Shown: piece after piece, positions 7,543 through 16,212 of the stretch
How positions within the stretch are numbered: position 1 is the first letter of the stretch
How the letters are laid out: every line of letters begins with the position of its first letter
Assembly (NCBI RefSeq): GCF_009689005.1
Contig: NZ_AP021879.1
Coordinates: 2,542,001-2,606,000 of the forward strand
Source of the DNA: Desulfosarcina ovata subsp. ovata
GTDB lineage: Bacteria; Desulfobacterota; Desulfobacteria; Desulfobacterales; Desulfosarcinaceae
Direction of reading: 5' to 3'
Length of the DNA: 64,000 bases
Translations under genes and position numbers: made by a program
The notes under the pieces: generated by a model
Seen by the model: the letters and a program-made list of their open reading frames with translations, nothing else
What the model was told of the DNA's origin: nothing
The model's database searches: none

Positions 7543-9711
7543 ATGAAAGTTGACAGAAGAAGTTTCTTATCGTTCGTCATCGGCGGCGCAGCGGGTACGG
7601 CCCTGTCGCCATTGCCGTGGAAACTGATGGATGACTCTTCCATCTGGTCGCAGATGTGGCCCTGGACACCGGTGCCACCAGACGGTGAGGTGGTTTACGA
7701 GGATTCCACCTGCTCCCTGTGCCCGGGCGGATGCGGCATTACCGTGCGAAAGATCGACAACCGCGCCGTGAAAATCGAAGGCAAGCCAGGCCATCCCGTC
7801 AATGACGGCGGGATTTGTATCCTGGGACTCTCCGGGCTCCAAATGCTTTACGGACCGACCCGCATCAAAGCCCCCATGAAACGGATGGGCGAACGGGGCG
7901 CGGGAAAGTGGCAGAAGATCTCATGGGACGAGGCCCTGGGAATGCTGACCGAAAAGCTCACCGCCATTCGCGAACGCGAGGAGGCCCATACCGTGGCCGC
8001 CATCGCCGGATCGGATCAGGGCACGGTTCCCGCGCTCCTGGCACGTTTCATGGCCGCCTTTGGATCGCCCAATTTCATCCGCACCCCCTCTTATCAGGAT
8101 ACGGACGAGCTGGCCGTGGGCACCCTTTTCGGTGAGGCCGGACGGACCGGTTTCGACCTGGAAAACGCCGATTACATTCTTAGCTTCGGCAGCGGCATCG
8201 CCGACGGCTGGGGCTCCCCCGTGCGCATGATCAAGGCCTGCAGCCTCTGGAAAGAAAAACGCGTCCCCGTGGTTCAGGTGGATCCGCGCCTCTCCAACAG
8301 TGCCGCCAAAGCCACCCGCTGGGTGCCGATCACCCCGGGCACCGAGGCCGATCTGGCCCTGGGCATCGCCGCCGTGATGATCGCCAAGAACCTGGTCGGC
8401 AGCGGCGCGGTTTCCGGACTGGGCGGCATAAAAAACACGCTCTTGACCGACTACGCACCGGAGAAGGTCTCCCTGTCCACCGGTGTCAGCGTCGAAGCCA
8501 TCGTCGAGATCGCCAAAGACTTCGCCCGCGCCAACCGGCCCCTGGCCCTTTGCGGACGGGGCAAGGCCCAGAGTCCGGAAAGCCTGCGGGAAACCGCAGC
8601 CGTTTACCTGCTCAACGGTCTGACCGGTAACGTCAACCAGGAAGGCGGGATGTGGGCCATTGCCCCGGCCGACTATATCCAGTGGCCCGAGGTGGCCCGC
8701 GACAAAGCGGCCTCCGCCGGATTGCGCCAACCCCGTTTCGACGGTGCCGGCAGTGGTCAATACGCCAATGCGCGCCATCTGCTCCAGCGTCTGCCCGACG
8801 GGCTCAACGGCAACGGGCCCTATCCGATCCAGGTGTTGATGGTCGCCGATGCCAACCCCTGCCACAGCCTGCACGATGCCGCCGCATTCAAGGCGGCCCT
8901 GGATAAAATTCCCTTTATCGTCAGCTTTTCGTCGTTCAACGACGAAACCGCGGCCATGGCCGACCTGCTGCTGCCCGATCATGTCTACCTGGAACGCTAC
9001 GCCGACGTTCCCGTGGCCGCCGGCCTGCCCAGCCAGACCATCGGGTTGAGCAAACCGGTGGTTTCGCCCCAGTTCAACACCCGGCACCTGGGCGAAACCC
9101 TGATCAATCTGGCTCAGGCCGTCGGCGGCAGCGTGGCCGAATCCTTCCCGTGGAAAAACTACGAAACCTGCCTGCAGGAAACCCTGGCCGACAAATGGGA
9201 TGTCCTCATGCAAAAAGGCGTCTGGGTCGACGATGACTTCGCCACTGCGGGCAGTTCGTTACAAATGGCCGCCCTGGATACGCCGGCCGTCGAGATCGAA
9301 GGCGATGCGGGAACCTTTCCACTGTTGCTGATGCCTTACGACTCCATACGAATTTCCAGCGGATACATCGGGGATACCCCCTTCATGATTAAAACGGTGG
9401 CTGACACCGTGATTAAAGGCAAAGACGGTTTCGTTGAGATCAACCCCCAGACCGCCGGTGAAATGGGTTTGAGTGAAGGCGACCTGGCCACGCTGACCAC
9501 CCCCCGCGGGGAGGCGCCGGTGCGCGTCCACCTCTTCGAGGGAATCAAACCCGGCGTGATCGCCATGGCCAAGGGGCTGGGGCACACCGCCTACGACGGC
9601 TTCCTGGCAGACAAGGGGATCAACGTCAACGAACTCATCGGCCCTGTTGAGGATCCGTCATCCGGCCTCGATGCCGCCTGGGGAATCCGGGCCAAGCTGG
9701 CCAAAGCCTAA
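7543..9711 (+). CDS. qrcB: Qrc complex, molybdopterin-oxidoreductase-family subunit QrcB
   Basis: 722 residues. The N-terminus is a Tat signal (DRRSFLSFVIGG), so the protein is exported folded to the periplasm. A Cys cluster CSLCPGGCG plus a later Cys (GGICILG) fits the N-terminal [4Fe-4S] site of the family. The rest matches the molybdopterin-dinucleotide-binding oxidoreductases, including the C-terminal barrel domain (INPQTAGEMGLSEGD). The D. vulgaris homologue belongs to this family but binds no molybdenum, so a catalytic role at a pterin should not be assumed. ATG 7543 has AAGGTGAGGG upstream; GTG 7528 is the alternative. Lies 78 bases after qrcA. Confidence 0.93.
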   Translation: MKVDRRSFLSFVIGGAAGTALSPLPWKLMDDSSIWSQMWPWTPVPPDGEVVYEDSTCSLCPGGCGITVRKIDNRAVKIEGKPGHPVNDGGICILGLSGLQMLYGPTRIKAPMKRMGERGAGKWQKISWDEALGMLTEKLTAIREREEAHTVAAIAGSDQGTVPALLARFMAAFGSPNFIRTPSYQDTDELAVGTLFGEAGRTGFDLENADYILSFGSGIADGWGSPVRMIKACSLWKEKRVPVVQVDPRLSNSAAKATRWVPITPGTEADLALGIAAVMIAKNLVGSGAVSGLGGIKNTLLTDYAPEKVSLSTGVSVEAIVEIAKDFARANRPLALCGRGKAQSPESLRETAAVYLLNGLTGNVNQEGGMWAIAPADYIQWPEVARDKAASAGLRQPRFDGAGSGQYANARHLLQRLPDGLNGNGPYPIQVLMVADANPCHSLHDAAAFKAALDKIPFIVSFSSFNDETAAMADLLLPDHVYLERYADVPVAAGLPSQTIGLSKPVVSPQFNTRHLGETLINLAQAVGGSVAESFPWKNYETCLQETLADKWDVLMQKGVWVDDDFATAGSSLQMAALDTPAVEIEGDAGTFPLLLMPYDSIRISSGYIGDTPFMIKTVADTVIKGKDGFVEINPQTAGEMGLSEGDLATLTTPRGEAPVRVHLFEGIKPGVIAMAKGLGHTAYDGFLADKGINVNELIGPVEDPSSGLDAAWGIRAKLAKA

Positions 9712-9732
9712 CCAACCTGACGTGAGGTTCTG

Positions 9733-10560
9733 ATGAAACACGAGCAGAAACACAATCCGCCCATGAAGTACGGAATGGCCATTGATCTGGACAAGTGCAC
9801 CGGCTGCGGCGCCTGCATGGTGGCCTGCATGTCGGAAAACAATGTGCCGTTCAAAAAAGATGAGTCCAACAAGCTGGACAGCATCACCTGGATCCGCGTT
9901 TATAAATTGACCAACGGCAAATCCTTCCCGGATACGGAGATCTGCTATCTGCCGCGGCCCTGCCAGCATTGCGAAGGCCACGGCGGACACAGCCCCTGCG
10001 TGTCGGTCTGCCCGGCCACGGCCACCGACTACAGCCAAGAAACCGGTATCGTCAGCCAAATCTACACCCGTTGCTTTGGTTGTCGGTACTGCATGGCCGC
10101 CTGCCCTTACCATGCCCGTTACTTCAACTGGTGGGATCCGGTCTGGCCTGACGGGATGGAGAAATCCCTCAGCCCCAACGTTTCACCCCGTATGCGCGGG
10201 GTCGTTGAAAAATGCAGTTTCTGCTTCCACCGCTACCAGCAGGCCAAGAACAAGGCCTACCTCGACGGTGAACGCCGGGTTCCCGAAGAAGCCTACCAGA
10301 CGGCCTGCACCCAGGCCTGCCCGGCCGGGGCCATCGTATTCGGCGATCTCAACAACCCGACGCATAAGGTGCATCAGATCGTCAAGCCCGATCCGCACAA
10401 CGGCAACAAATCGAAAAATCCGCGTGCCTTCCGGCTTCTGGAGCGGCTGGGCACCAACACCAAGGTGTACTATCTTTCCAGTCGGGAATGGGTCCGGCGG
10501 GCCGGGGACAACTATCTGGAACATGAGAAAACCGGACAGGTCTCCAAGCCGCACCATTAA
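9733..10560 (+). CDS. qrcC: Qrc complex, iron-sulfur subunit QrcC
   Basis: 275 residues of the DmsB/NrfC ferredoxin type. Four Cys groups are visible: CTGCGACMVAC near residue 20, CQHC with later CVSVCP, CFGCRYCMAACP, and CSFC with later CTQACP. That supports up to four iron-sulfur clusters wiring QrcA/QrcB to the membrane subunit. There is no signal peptide; in this family the subunit is co-exported with its Tat-bearing partner QrcB. GTGAGG precedes the start, and the gene follows qrcB by 21 bases. Confidence 0.93.
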   Translation: MKHEQKHNPPMKYGMAIDLDKCTGCGACMVACMSENNVPFKKDESNKLDSITWIRVYKLTNGKSFPDTEICYLPRPCQHCEGHGGHSPCVSVCPATATDYSQETGIVSQIYTRCFGCRYCMAACPYHARYFNWWDPVWPDGMEKSLSPNVSPRMRGVVEKCSFCFHRYQQAKNKAYLDGERRVPEEAYQTACTQACPAGAIVFGDLNNPTHKVHQIVKPDPHNGNKSKNPRAFRLLERLGTNTKVYYLSSREWVRRAGDNYLEHEKTGQVSKPHH

Positions 10561-10632
10561 TAAAAAGCGCCTTTACGGTAAAGGCTTTTGTATAAAAACG
10601 GCAAACCGTACAGATCAAGGAGTACTTACCCT

Positions 10633-11931
10633 ATGGATTCTGCTTTAATACCCAAAGGAGTCAAACGTTGCCCGATGTGGCAGTTCCTTCTGGGACTGGG
10701 CATTGTGGGCGCTGTGCTCGCATGGGGCGTTTATGCCATGTTGCTCTGCTGGTTCAAGGGATTGAATCAGACCAACATGAACGACTACTACGGATTCGCC
10801 CTGTGGATCTGGGCTGACCTGGCCGTCATCGCCGTGGGCGGCGGCGCTTTTTTCAGCGGTCTGCTCAAGTACATCATCGGCAAGGACGAGCTCAAGAACA
10901 TCATCAACTATGCCGTGCTGATCGGTTTCATCTGCTACAGTTCGGCCCTGTTGATCCTGGCCATCGACGTCGGCCAGCCCCTCCGGAGCTGGTTTATTTT
11001 CTGGCACGCCAACGTCCACTCCATGCTCACCGAGGTGGCTTTCTGTCTCTCCTGTTACTTCTCGGTGCTGACCATCGAGTACATTCCGCTGATCCTGGAA
11101 AACCGCCAGATCGACAAGGTGCCGTTTTTCCACAACCTTGGCCACAACATGCACGAAACCATGGCGGTCTTCGCAGCCACCGGCGCATTCCTCTCCTTCT
11201 TCCACCAGGGCTCCCTGGGTGGCGTCGCCGGTGTACTCTTCGGCCGTCCCTTCTCCTTCCGCGAAGGACTGCTCATCTGGCCGTGGACCTTCTTCCTCTT
11301 TACCTGGTCCGCCGCCGCTTACGGCCCCTGTTTCACCCTGTTGATCACCTGGATCACCGAGAAGGTGACCCGCAAGAAACTGGTCAAGGACAACGTGGTC
11401 GAGCTGCTGGCCAAGATTTCCGGCTGGATGATCTTCACCTACACCATCGCCAAAATCTGCGACACCACCCGCTGGGCCAACATCACCGCCCCGGGTCTGG
11501 GCCAGACCCTGGCCGACTTCTACACCGGGACCGCCTTTTACGGCTACTGGATCCTGTTCGCCGAAGTCGTGCTCGGCGGCTTGGTGCCGGCCATCATCCT
11601 GATCAGCGCGCCGCTACGCAAGAACCCCGTCTGGCGGGTAACGGCGATCATTTTGGCTGTTTTGGGCGTCTCCCTGAACCGCTGGGTGATGGTCCTCCAG
11701 GTCATGGCCGCGCCGGTCATGACCTTCGACCAGTGGATCCTGTACTACCCCAGCTGGCAGGAAGTCGCCACCACGATCCTGCCCGTGGCCTACGGCATCA
11801 TCCTGATCATGATCTCCTACCGCTACCTGCCGATTTTCCCCCAGGAAGCGGAATTGAACCCCATTGACGATGAACCGGAGGTCGAGGCCGTAGCCGACGC
11901 CCCCGCTGACCTTGAACCGGCGAAAGCCTAG
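10633..11931 (+). CDS. qrcD: Qrc complex, NrfD-like membrane subunit QrcD
   Basis: 432 residues with about ten predicted membrane helices of the NrfD/PsrC family; it holds the menaquinone site in Qrc and lacks cofactors. The start at 10633 is preceded by AAGGAG at about 10 bases; an ATG at 10588 would add a polar, non-conserved leader. Helices run from WQFLLGLGIVGAVLAW to VATTILPVAYGIILIMI, followed by an acidic C-terminal tail rich in Glu, Ala and Pro. Fourth gene of the operon, followed at 22 bases by a small membrane protein gene. Confidence 0.93.
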   Translation: MDSALIPKGVKRCPMWQFLLGLGIVGAVLAWGVYAMLLCWFKGLNQTNMNDYYGFALWIWADLAVIAVGGGAFFSGLLKYIIGKDELKNIINYAVLIGFICYSSALLILAIDVGQPLRSWFIFWHANVHSMLTEVAFCLSCYFSVLTIEYIPLILENRQIDKVPFFHNLGHNMHETMAVFAATGAFLSFFHQGSLGGVAGVLFGRPFSFREGLLIWPWTFFLFTWSAAAYGPCFTLLITWITEKVTRKKLVKDNVVELLAKISGWMIFTYTIAKICDTTRWANITAPGLGQTLADFYTGTAFYGYWILFAEVVLGGLVPAIILISAPLRKNPVWRVTAIILAVLGVSLNRWVMVLQVMAAPVMTFDQWILYYPSWQEVATTILPVAYGIILIMISYRYLPIFPQEAELNPIDDEPEVEAVADAPADLEPAKA

Positions 11932-11952
11932 CCCTCAAAAGGAGAAGATGAC

Positions 11953-12114
11953 ATGTTTCCTTTCAGTTTTGAATGGATCTGGGACGCCGGCCACATGGTC
12001 TTTCACGGCGGTCTCTGGTACGCCCTGAATATCATCGGCATCGGCATAACCTACTGCGTGATCAAGGCCGTTGTCGATACGGTCAAAGGCAAAGGCAGCC
12101 ACGGCCACCACTAA
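11953..12114 (+). CDS. 53-aa single-span membrane protein at the end of the qrc operon
   Basis: ATG at 11953 with AAAAGGAGAAG upstream; TAA at 12112-12114. The protein begins MFPFSFEWIWDAGHMVFHGG, has one hydrophobic helix (about residues 21-40, LWYALNIIGIGITYCVIKAV) and ends in a short basic/His tail (KGKGSHGHH). It lies 22 bases after qrcD and before the operon terminator, so it is surely cotranscribed. I do not recognise the family. It may be a small accessory or assembly subunit of Qrc; four subunits are described in D. vulgaris. Confidence 0.75.
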   Translation: MFPFSFEWIWDAGHMVFHGGLWYALNIIGIGITYCVIKAVVDTVKGKGSHGHH

Positions 12115-12137
12115 AAACCTGCACCCATCGTATAAAC

Positions 12138-12185
12138 AACAAAACGCTTTCGCGGATTGCGGTCCGTAGAAGCGTTTTGTTTTAT
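12138..12185 (+). terminator. Intrinsic terminator of the qrc operon
   Basis: AACAAAACGCTT (12138-12149) pairs with AAGCGTTTTGTT (12170-12181), followed by TTTAT. It ends the qrcABCD transcript 24 bases after the small membrane protein gene. Confidence 0.85.
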
Positions 12186-12194
12186 AGGTGATTA

Positions 12195-12510
12195 GGATCG
12201 GGGGCACTGGTTCAGTTCAATAGGTAATTTAGCTAAGGGGGTACAATTTTTCATTTTAATAACAGATAGTTATATTCAATATGACTGGTTTTTCAAGCCT
12301 GCTATAACATATTGATATTATTGGATCACCTATTGAACTGAACCAGTGCCGGATCGGGAATTTTATTAATTAAACGAAATTGCTTGTTCTTGCGCCCGTC
12401 TTCCGCGTTGCATCAACGGCCACATACTCCCGGTATGCAACCCTTGATGCGCCTTGAAGACGAACACAAGCCCGGCGCAATTACGTTCAATTAATTTCAT
12501 CCCCGATCCT
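12195..12510. repeat. 160-bp palindromic element, copy A, interrupted by a MITE
   Basis: Same element as at 22042-22202. The body (12351-12510) runs from GGATCGGGAATTTTATTAAT to CATCCCCGATCCT. Inverted matches nest inwards: GGATCGGG/CCCGATCC at the ends, AATTAAACG/CGTTCAATT, CGTCTTC/GAAGACG, and GCATCAA/TTGATGC near the centre. The left end was split by the MITE at 12203-12350, which duplicated GGATCGGG. Without the MITE the sequence matches copy B closely. It behaves like a MITE or REP-type palindromic unit. Confidence 0.85.
12203..12350. mobile_element. 148-bp MITE with 23-bp terminal inverted repeats and 8-bp target duplication
   Basis: The left end (12203-12225, beginning GGCACTGGTTCAGTTC) is the exact reverse complement of the right end (12328-12350). 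The element is flanked by GGATCGGG at 12195-12202 and 12351-12358, an 8-bp target duplication. The interior is AT-rich and non-coding. The first seven bases, GGCACTG, match the tip of IS26-type (IS6 family) ends, and that family makes 8-bp duplications, but the remaining bases differ, so the parent transposase is undetermined. It inserted into palindromic element A. Confidence 0.9.
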
Positions 12511-12588
12511 TAGCCGTTTAGGTGGCAGGCTGAAGGGCAGGTCGAATGCGGCCGGTCAAAACATCCCGATTTCCCATCCATGCCCCCC

Positions 12589-12661
12589 GGTAGGAGCTGG
12601 CAGCGCCTGCGACCATCAAATCAACCGCATTTCATCTTCGCGGCCATGGGCCGCTCCTACA
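12589..12661. repeat. Pair of inverted REP-like sequences (BIME-like)
   Basis: GTAGGAGC at 12590 and GCTCCTAC at 12653-12660 face each other. The right half reads TCGCGGCCATGGGCCGCTCC, which resembles the REP units common in pseudomonads and other proteobacteria. No RAYT transposase gene is seen in the window. The rest of 12511-12848 holds nothing else I recognise. Confidence 0.5.
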
Positions 12662-12848
12662 GGCACCGGAAGCAATTTGTTTCCACGGTCAGCCGTATTT
12701 CGTCAATGCACGATGTCGCCGGCAGCATTGTGCAAAATTCATTGCCGGAATCACATAAGTATGCCAACGTATCCCTGGATTCTCCAGGCAAATGAAGCAC
12801 CATGCACTGCAACCGCAGCTCCGCATTGATGTGAAAGGAGTCATTCAA

Positions 12849-14081
12849 ATGGCGCCCTCTTCTTCCGGACACGACGAGACCCGGCAGATTAACCGGATTG
12901 CAGCATACGCATTCCTGCTGAACCTCGCCCTTGCCGTCATGAAAATCGTGCTGGCCTATTTATCGGGAAGCCTCGCCATTATCGCCAGCGCCATTGATTC
13001 GGCAACCGATTCCGTGGCCTCGCTGCTGATTTATGCCGGGGTCAAGCTCTCCACGAAAAAAACGCGCAAGTTTCCATTGGGCCTGTACAAACTCGAAAAC
13101 CTGGCCTCGGTGCTCATTGCGATTTTCATCTTCATTGCCGGATACGAAATCATCCGTGAAATTTTCACCGCCGGCGGTGGTATCCCGCACATCCGGATTC
13201 CCGACATTGTCCTGCTTGCCGCCGGCAGCCTGGCCACTCTCGCTTTCGGGCAGTACGCCATTGCGGTGGGACGCAAAACCGAGTCGCCGACATTGGTTGC
13301 CGAGGGGCGTCACCGCCAGGTGGATTTTCTCTCCTCCATGGTGGTTCTGATTTCGGTGGTTTCCAGCTATCTGAACATACATATCAACGTATCCGGGTTA
13401 ACCATCGATCAGTTGGGCGCAGCACTGATTCTGCTCTTTATTGTCCGCGCAGGCTGGGAACTGCTTTTCGATGGCATGCGCGTACTGCTCGATGCAACCA
13501 TCGACTTTCCGACAATGGACAAAATTCGTAAGATTATCCGCAATGAACCGCTGGTGGTCGGCATCAACTCACTGATCGGCAGAAATGCCGGCCGGTTCCG
13601 GTTTATCCAGGCCACCATTACCGTAGACACGAAAGATCTGAATAAAGCCCACCAAATCAGTGAGGATATCGAAAAGAAAATCCGGCAACAGGTGACGCAC
13701 ATCGAAAAAGTGATCATTCACTATGAGCCTCGCGAACGCACCCATGACCGGATTGCGCTGCCTCTCGAAAACCGCAAGGGCCTGATCAGCGGCCACTTCG
13801 GCGAGGCCCCCTACTTCAGCATTGTATCTGTCCGTAGAAGCGACAATACCATCCAGGAACAGACGCTGATTGAAAATCCCTATCGGCAGGTCGGCACCGC
13901 AAAAGGCATTCGCGTTGCGGAATGGCTGGTTGCGCAGGGCATCGAACAGATTGGCATAAAAGAGGATATCTCCCTCAAGGGGCCGGGATATGTGCTCTCC
14001 AGCGCCGGCGTGGAAATTCACATCCTGTCTGTCGACCATTTGGGTGAAGCGATTCTGGAAATCATCCAGAATTCCTCGTAA
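12849..14081 (+). CDS. Cation diffusion facilitator fused to a NifX/NifB-type cofactor-binding domain
   Basis: 410 residues. Residues about 15-200 form the six-helix CDF transporter, with metal-site motifs DSATD in helix 2 and HRQVD in helix 5. A cytoplasmic CDF domain follows (about 210-300, ending VIIHYEP). The last 110 residues (from RIALPLENRKGLISGHFGEAP) match the dinitrogenase iron-molybdenum cofactor-type domain: SGHFGEAPYF, then GIRVAEWLVAQGIEQI. The transporter half should export Fe2+, Zn2+ or a similar ion by proton exchange; the appended domain may sense or hold a metal species. AAAGGAG precedes ATG 12849; the upstream ATG at 12792 lacks a site. No clear operon partner. Confidence 0.88.
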   Translation: MAPSSSGHDETRQINRIAAYAFLLNLALAVMKIVLAYLSGSLAIIASAIDSATDSVASLLIYAGVKLSTKKTRKFPLGLYKLENLASVLIAIFIFIAGYEIIREIFTAGGGIPHIRIPDIVLLAAGSLATLAFGQYAIAVGRKTESPTLVAEGRHRQVDFLSSMVVLISVVSSYLNIHINVSGLTIDQLGAALILLFIVRAGWELLFDGMRVLLDATIDFPTMDKIRKIIRNEPLVVGINSLIGRNAGRFRFIQATITVDTKDLNKAHQISEDIEKKIRQQVTHIEKVIIHYEPRERTHDRIALPLENRKGLISGHFGEAPYFSIVSVRRSDNTIQEQTLIENPYRQVGTAKGIRVAEWLVAQGIEQIGIKEDISLKGPGYVLSSAGVEIHILSVDHLGEAILEIIQNSS

Positions 14082-14477
14082 ATCTGCCTCACCGTTGTTG
14101 CAACATTGAGGTAAAGCAGCCGATGACATCTCCTTGTCCTGCCTGTTGCCCGTTCTTTCCTGAAAGCAGTTGCCCGCAGCCTGCTTTTATGCAAACCTGT
14201 CAGTAACGGCCGGCAACCCATTCCCTGTAAATTTCTGAGAACGACCGCACCGTGGCGGCACTGGCCGGCAAAGTGCCGGGCCTTGGAAAATGATAATACA
14301 TCCAAATTCGGTTGCTCTGATCGGGCCCGCAAAAACGGTTGCCGTGAATAGGGTTTTGTGTCTATTTTGCGTCCCATGGTGTCTATAGCTTGGCGATGCC
14401 GTCAAGTGCAGCCAATAATCAATATCGCCGGTACCCTTTGAAGCGGGCGCGACGGCGAATCAGAAAAGGCCAATCCA
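14082..14477. other. Intergenic region between CDF gene and murA
   Basis: About 395 bases with no convincing gene, RNA or repeat. I see no strong terminator after the CDF gene and no near-consensus promoter for murA. Confidence 0.5.
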
Positions 14478-15755
14478 ATGACCGACCAAGAGTTTATTCA
14501 AATTCAGGGCGGCCGCCCCTTGAGCGGCAGTGTCTGCGTCCAGGGATCCAAAAATGCCATTTTGCCCATGCTGGCCGCCTCCCTGCTTCCCGAAAGCGGA
14601 TGCAGCGTAATCCGCAATGTGCCTCCGCTTAACGACATTCTGGTGGCCTTTGAACTCATGCGCCACGTGGGCGCCCAGGTGGACTACTTCCCCGGTGAAA
14701 AGGTGGTTTGTGTGGATGCCACCCACCTGACCCGCTCAGACCTGCCGGAATCGCTCACCTGCCGCCTGCGGGCATCGGTACTGTTCATCCCGCCCCTGCT
14801 TAAACGACTGGGCGAGGTCCGCCTGCCCAGCGTGGGCGGCTGCCCGCTGGGAAGCCGCAACCTCAACTACCACTACCGGGGGTTTGCCCGCCTGGGAGCC
14901 ACCATCACCAGCGGGGATGCGTTTGTCATCAGCGGTGAGGATTTCAACGGCACCTCTCTCTATCTTGATTTTCCCAGCCACACCGGCACGGAAAACCTGA
15001 TGATGGCCGCCGGTTTCTCCAAGGGGGTCTCGGTTATCGAAAATGCCGGCGCTGATCCGGAAATCTACGATTTCGCCAAATTCCTGATCAAAATGGGCGC
15101 AACGATCCACGGTCTGGGTACGCGCACGTTAACGGTGGAGGGCGTCACGGCTCTGAACCCCATCGACTACTACGCCATGAACGACCGCCTGGACGCCGGC
15201 CTGTTCATGATGGCCGCCGGTATTGCCGGAGGAAAGGTCTCCATCATCGGCGTGGTCCCCGAGGATCTTCGGCTGCTGATCGAAAAAATGGTGCAGATGG
15301 GCGTCGAAATCCGCGTCAACGGGCATGTGCTGGATGTCGAATCACCGGGCCGGAACCTGAAACCGGTTAACGTGCTCACCTGCCCCTACCCCGGATTTGC
15401 CACCGATTTCCAGCCGGCCATCATGGCCCTCTCGTGCATTGCCGACGGCCAAAGCTACATCCGCGAACGCATTTTCGACAAGCGCTTCAGCCAGGTGGCC
15501 GAGTTGCGCAAACTGGGTGCCGATATCGAGTTGGTCGAAGACGACGGCCTGGCCATCGTCAACGGCCCCACCACCTTCCGGGGGGCGGACACCCGTCCGG
15601 ACAACATTCGGGCGGCATCGTGCATCCTGCTGGCCGGGCTGGCCTGCCCGGAAACCACCACCATCGGCAATGTCTACCAGATCGGCCGCGGTCATTTCGA
15701 CATTGAAAACCGATTTCAACAGATCGGTGCGCGGGTGACACGCAAAACCCGATAG
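14478..15755 (+). CDS. murA: UDP-N-acetylglucosamine 1-carboxyvinyltransferase (MurA-type)
   Basis: 425 residues, the normal MurA length. It transfers enolpyruvate from PEP to UDP-GlcNAc, the first committed step of peptidoglycan synthesis, in the cytoplasm. Visible motifs: QGSKNAILP (substrate Lys-Asn), LRAS (Arg), the loop GGCPLGSR with the catalytic Cys and Arg, FATDFQP (catalytic Asp), RIFDKRF and NIRAAS. The loop after the Cys reads GSRNLNYH rather than the usual GARPVDLH, so it could be a second, diverged MurA paralogue; all catalytic positions are kept. Stands alone between the CDF gene and thiC. Confidence 0.88.
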   Translation: MTDQEFIQIQGGRPLSGSVCVQGSKNAILPMLAASLLPESGCSVIRNVPPLNDILVAFELMRHVGAQVDYFPGEKVVCVDATHLTRSDLPESLTCRLRASVLFIPPLLKRLGEVRLPSVGGCPLGSRNLNYHYRGFARLGATITSGDAFVISGEDFNGTSLYLDFPSHTGTENLMMAAGFSKGVSVIENAGADPEIYDFAKFLIKMGATIHGLGTRTLTVEGVTALNPIDYYAMNDRLDAGLFMMAAGIAGGKVSIIGVVPEDLRLLIEKMVQMGVEIRVNGHVLDVESPGRNLKPVNVLTCPYPGFATDFQPAIMALSCIADGQSYIRERIFDKRFSQVAELRKLGADIELVEDDGLAIVNGPTTFRGADTRPDNIRAASCILLAGLACPETTTIGNVYQIGRGHFDIENRFQQIGARVTRKTR

Positions 15756-15764
15756 CGATGGGTC

Positions 15765-15870
15765 ACAAATGTCAAATGTCCAATAAAAAATGCCAAATGG
15801 TGGTATTCTATCTATTTTAAAATCGATTTCATCCTTCATTTGACATTTGGGCGTTGGCATTTGGCATTTT
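15765..15870. repeat. Dispersed inverted-repeat element, copy 1
   Basis: Overlapping inverted pairs: AAATGTCAAATG (15768-15779) with CATTTGACATTT (15837-15848), and AAATGCCAAATG (15788-15799) with CATTTGGCATTT (15859-15870). A second copy lies in reverse orientation at 25210-25312; both share TGAAGGATGAAATCGATT and CCACCATT. Non-coding, MITE-like. Confidence 0.75.
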
Positions 15871-15954
15871 CCCACTTTCGGGAATGGTGCGTGTTCAGGA
15901 ACGGCCGGTTTTTGATTTTGCTTGCGATTGCCCTGGCTTCGCCACAATCTTTTA

Positions 15955-15984
15955 TTGACTTTGTCAGCCCGCAGGCATTATAGA
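15955..15984 (+). promoter_or_regulatory. Putative sigma70 promoter for thiC
   Basis: TTGACT at 15955-15960 and TATAGA at 15979-15984 with an 18-bp spacer. Transcription would start near 15991, just before the TPP aptamer. Confidence 0.65.
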
Positions 15985-16008
15985 CAGTTTGTTAATACTT
16001 TTTTTGCT

Positions 16009-16094
16009 GGGGGGGTCCCGCAGACGGGGCTGAGATGGCGCAGCAGCGCCGACCCTTTGAACCTGATGCAGATCATACTGCCGTAGGGAAGCGC
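16009..16094 (+). promoter_or_regulatory. TPP riboswitch (THI element) upstream of thiC
   Basis: The aptamer core is clear: a G-rich P1 strand, ACGGGGCTGAGA, then GACCCTTTGAACCTGATGCA and CGTAGGGAAGC. These match the conserved CUGAGA and ACCUGA elements of TPP riboswitches. Downstream, GGCGGGCC and GGTCCGCC can pair, and the ribosome site of thiC lies in the palindrome GGGGATCCCC next to the ATG, so control could be by terminator formation or by hiding the start. It should reduce thiC expression when thiamine pyrophosphate is high. Confidence 0.93.
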
Positions 16095-16212
16095 GACAAG
16101 AAAATCGTTTTCGCACCTTTCTTTGTCAGGCTTGTCTTTCGGGCGGGCCTTTTTTATTGGTCCGCCGCCGTGCCCCCCTTTTTTATTGAACCCGCTGAAC
16201 AAGGGGATCCCC

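Noticed and set aside
7921-9213. Long open frame antisense to qrcB (430 codons), and similar long frames antisense to other GC-rich genes
   Set aside because: They are frame shadows of GC-rich coding sequence with His/Gly/Gln-rich composition and no domains.
12580-12795. Open frame across the REP-like region
   Set aside because: It runs through inverted REP units, lacks a ribosome site and overlaps the leader of the CDF gene.
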